A stretch of 64,000 nucleotides of DNA from Xenophilus sp. L33 (GTDB lineage Bacteria; Pseudomonadota; Gammaproteobacteria; Burkholderiales; Burkholderiaceae_C): positions 180,916-244,915 of the forward strand of contig NZ_LMUW01000036.1 in the NCBI RefSeq assembly GCF_009765735.1, read 5' to 3'. Within the stretch, counting starts at the first letter, position 1. Every line of letters begins with the position of its first letter. The position numbers were made by a program, and so were the translations under genes. A model generated the notes under the pieces. It saw nothing but the letters and a program-made list of their open reading frames with translations. It did no database searches and was not told the origin of the DNA. This document shows, piece after piece, positions 63,163 through 64,000 of the stretch.

Positions 63163-64000
63163 ACGAGTCCCACAAGCGCAGCGCCGACACCGAGGTCGAC
63201 CTGCTGGTGATCGGCTCCGGCTGCGCCGGCATGACCGCCGCGCTCGTCGGCGCCGCCGAAGGCCTGAAGGTGCTGCTGGTCGAGAAGGAGAGCGTGGTGG
63301 GTGGCACCACCGCCTATTCGGCCGGCACCGCCTGGATCCCGGGCACGCACCTGGCGGCGGAGCAGCACTGCAGCGACACGCTCGACGACGCCCGCGAATA
63401 CCTCGACTGGATGTGCGACACGCCCGAGGGCGAACGCCAGCGCGAAGCCTTCCTGGCCAGCGGCGCCGACACGGTGCGCTTCCTGCACGCGCATTCCGAG
63501 GTCGAGTTCTTCCTGCCCCCGCACGGTCCGGACTACCGCGAAGGCCCCGGCTCCGCCGTCGCCGGCCGCGCGCTGGTCGCCCGCGAATTCGACGGCCGCC
63601 TGCTCGGCAACGACATGGCGCTGGTGCGCGCGCCGCGCGACGGCTTCACCGTGCTCGGCGGGATGATGGTGGGGCGCGTGGACATCGACGCCCTGCTGGC
63701 GCCCTTCTCTTCCATGAAGGCGCTGCGCCACGTGATCAGCATCGTCTGGCGCCAGCTGACGGACCGGCTGCGGCATCCGCGCGGCACCCGGCTGGTGATG
63801 GGCAATGCGCTGGTAGGCCGGCTGCTGCTGAGCCTGCGCCGCCAGGGCGTGCCGATCTGGACCAGCGCTACCGTCGAGCGCCTGGAGACCGCCGATTGCC
63901 GGGTGACCGGCGCGGTGGTGCGCGACAGCGCCGGCGCGAGCCGGCGGGTCCGCGCCCGGCGCGGCGTGGTGCTGGCCACCGGCGGCTTCGGCGGCGGGGC
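63159..64000 (+). CDS. FAD-dependent dehydrogenase, KstD/fumarate-reductase-like (cut by right edge)
   Basis: 280 codons visible of a flavoprotein of the FAD_binding_2 family. N-terminal FAD motif VDLLVIGSGCAGMTAALVGA, then EKESVVGGTTAYSAGTAWIP, and later VVLATGGFGG just before the edge. The early GGTTAYSAGTAWIPG block is usual in 3-ketosteroid Delta1-dehydrogenase-type proteins, often 550-600 residues. It is coupled by ATGA to the LivM gene, so the transporter and dehydrogenase probably act on the same compound. Confidence 0.88.
   Translation, partial: MNESHKRSADTEVDLLVIGSGCAGMTAALVGAAEGLKVLLVEKESVVGGTTAYSAGTAWIPGTHLAAEQHCSDTLDDAREYLDWMCDTPEGERQREAFLASGADTVRFLHAHSEVEFFLPPHGPDYREGPGSAVAGRALVAREFDGRLLGNDMALVRAPRDGFTVLGGMMVGRVDIDALLAPFSSMKALRHVISIVWRQLTDRLRHPRGTRLVMGNALVGRLLLSLRRQGVPIWTSATVERLETADCRVTGAVVRDSAGASRRVRARRGVVLATGGFGGG

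Overview
The window looks like a chromosomal stretch of a high-GC betaproteobacterium, probably Burkholderiales/Comamonadaceae (Variovorax-like). This rests on the very GC-rich coding DNA, many short ATGA gene overlaps, and the mix of TAXI-type binding protein, LivFGHM-type uptake, BKACE enzymes and many small catabolic cassettes. The taxon is an inference. Coding is dense, and I see no rRNA, tRNA or CRISPR array. Mobile-element signal is limited to one truncated IS5-like transposase.

Layout. (1) 1-5.2 kb: an old-yellow-enzyme flavoprotein (runs off the left edge) translationally coupled to a class III cyclase/AAA/TPR regulator, then two small unrelated genes. (2) 5.2-17.2 kb, all on the minus strand: an ABC-substrate-binding-type histidine kinase and LuxR regulator, a receiver-only protein, and a tightly packed set of eleven genes (BKACE, CMD, membrane protein, CYTH-like protein, channel-like protein, FUSC, Rieske ferredoxin, YeiH, second BKACE, MFS, broken TauD/TfdA dioxygenase). 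(3) 17.4-22.8 kb: envelope genes (DUF2092, Gly/Tyr-rich protein, DUF3313, OmpA), an outer-membrane transporter remnant, a TAXI binding protein and another DUF3313. A 16-bp dyad, CTnGnAAnnTTnCnAG, occurs in four perfect copies at promoters of sections 2 and 3 and may be the LuxR operator. (4) 22.9-29.8 kb: TetR repressor divergent from an aromatic meta-cleavage operon (hydrolase, extradiol dioxygenase, flavin hydroxylase, MBL hydrolase, arylsulfatase). (5) 29.8-34.6 kb: a putative tripartite efflux set (NodT, HlyD, DUF3302, DHA2 MFS).

(6) 34.6-39.0 kb: three DUF1254/DUF1214 paralogues and a receiver-only protein. (7) 39.1-43.3 kb: a second copy of the DUF2092/Gly-Tyr/DUF3313 cassette, two small secreted proteins and a CPA2 antiporter. 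(8) 43.3-48.9 kb: a FixJ-like regulator and PAS kinase, a beta-barrel protein, and an RsbQ-like hydrolase paired with a PAS histidine kinase. (9) 49-57.6 kb: miscellaneous accessory genes (DHFR-like, TPR lipoprotein, LysR, GST, SDR, phospholipase D, class II aldolase). (10) 57.7-64 kb: IclR regulator divergent from a LivKGFHM transporter and a KstD-like flavoprotein cut by the right edge.

Taken together the window reads as a catabolic and envelope accessory region: several uptake systems, ring-modifying flavoproteins, a meta-cleavage module, CoA-linked beta-keto acid cleavage and efflux, each with its own regulator. Three genes carry an apparent single-C deletion (near 35740, 42203 and 45613). 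These look alike and may be sequencing errors. Two other genes (5218-5884 and 20257-20563) have lost internal segments and look like true pseudogenes.
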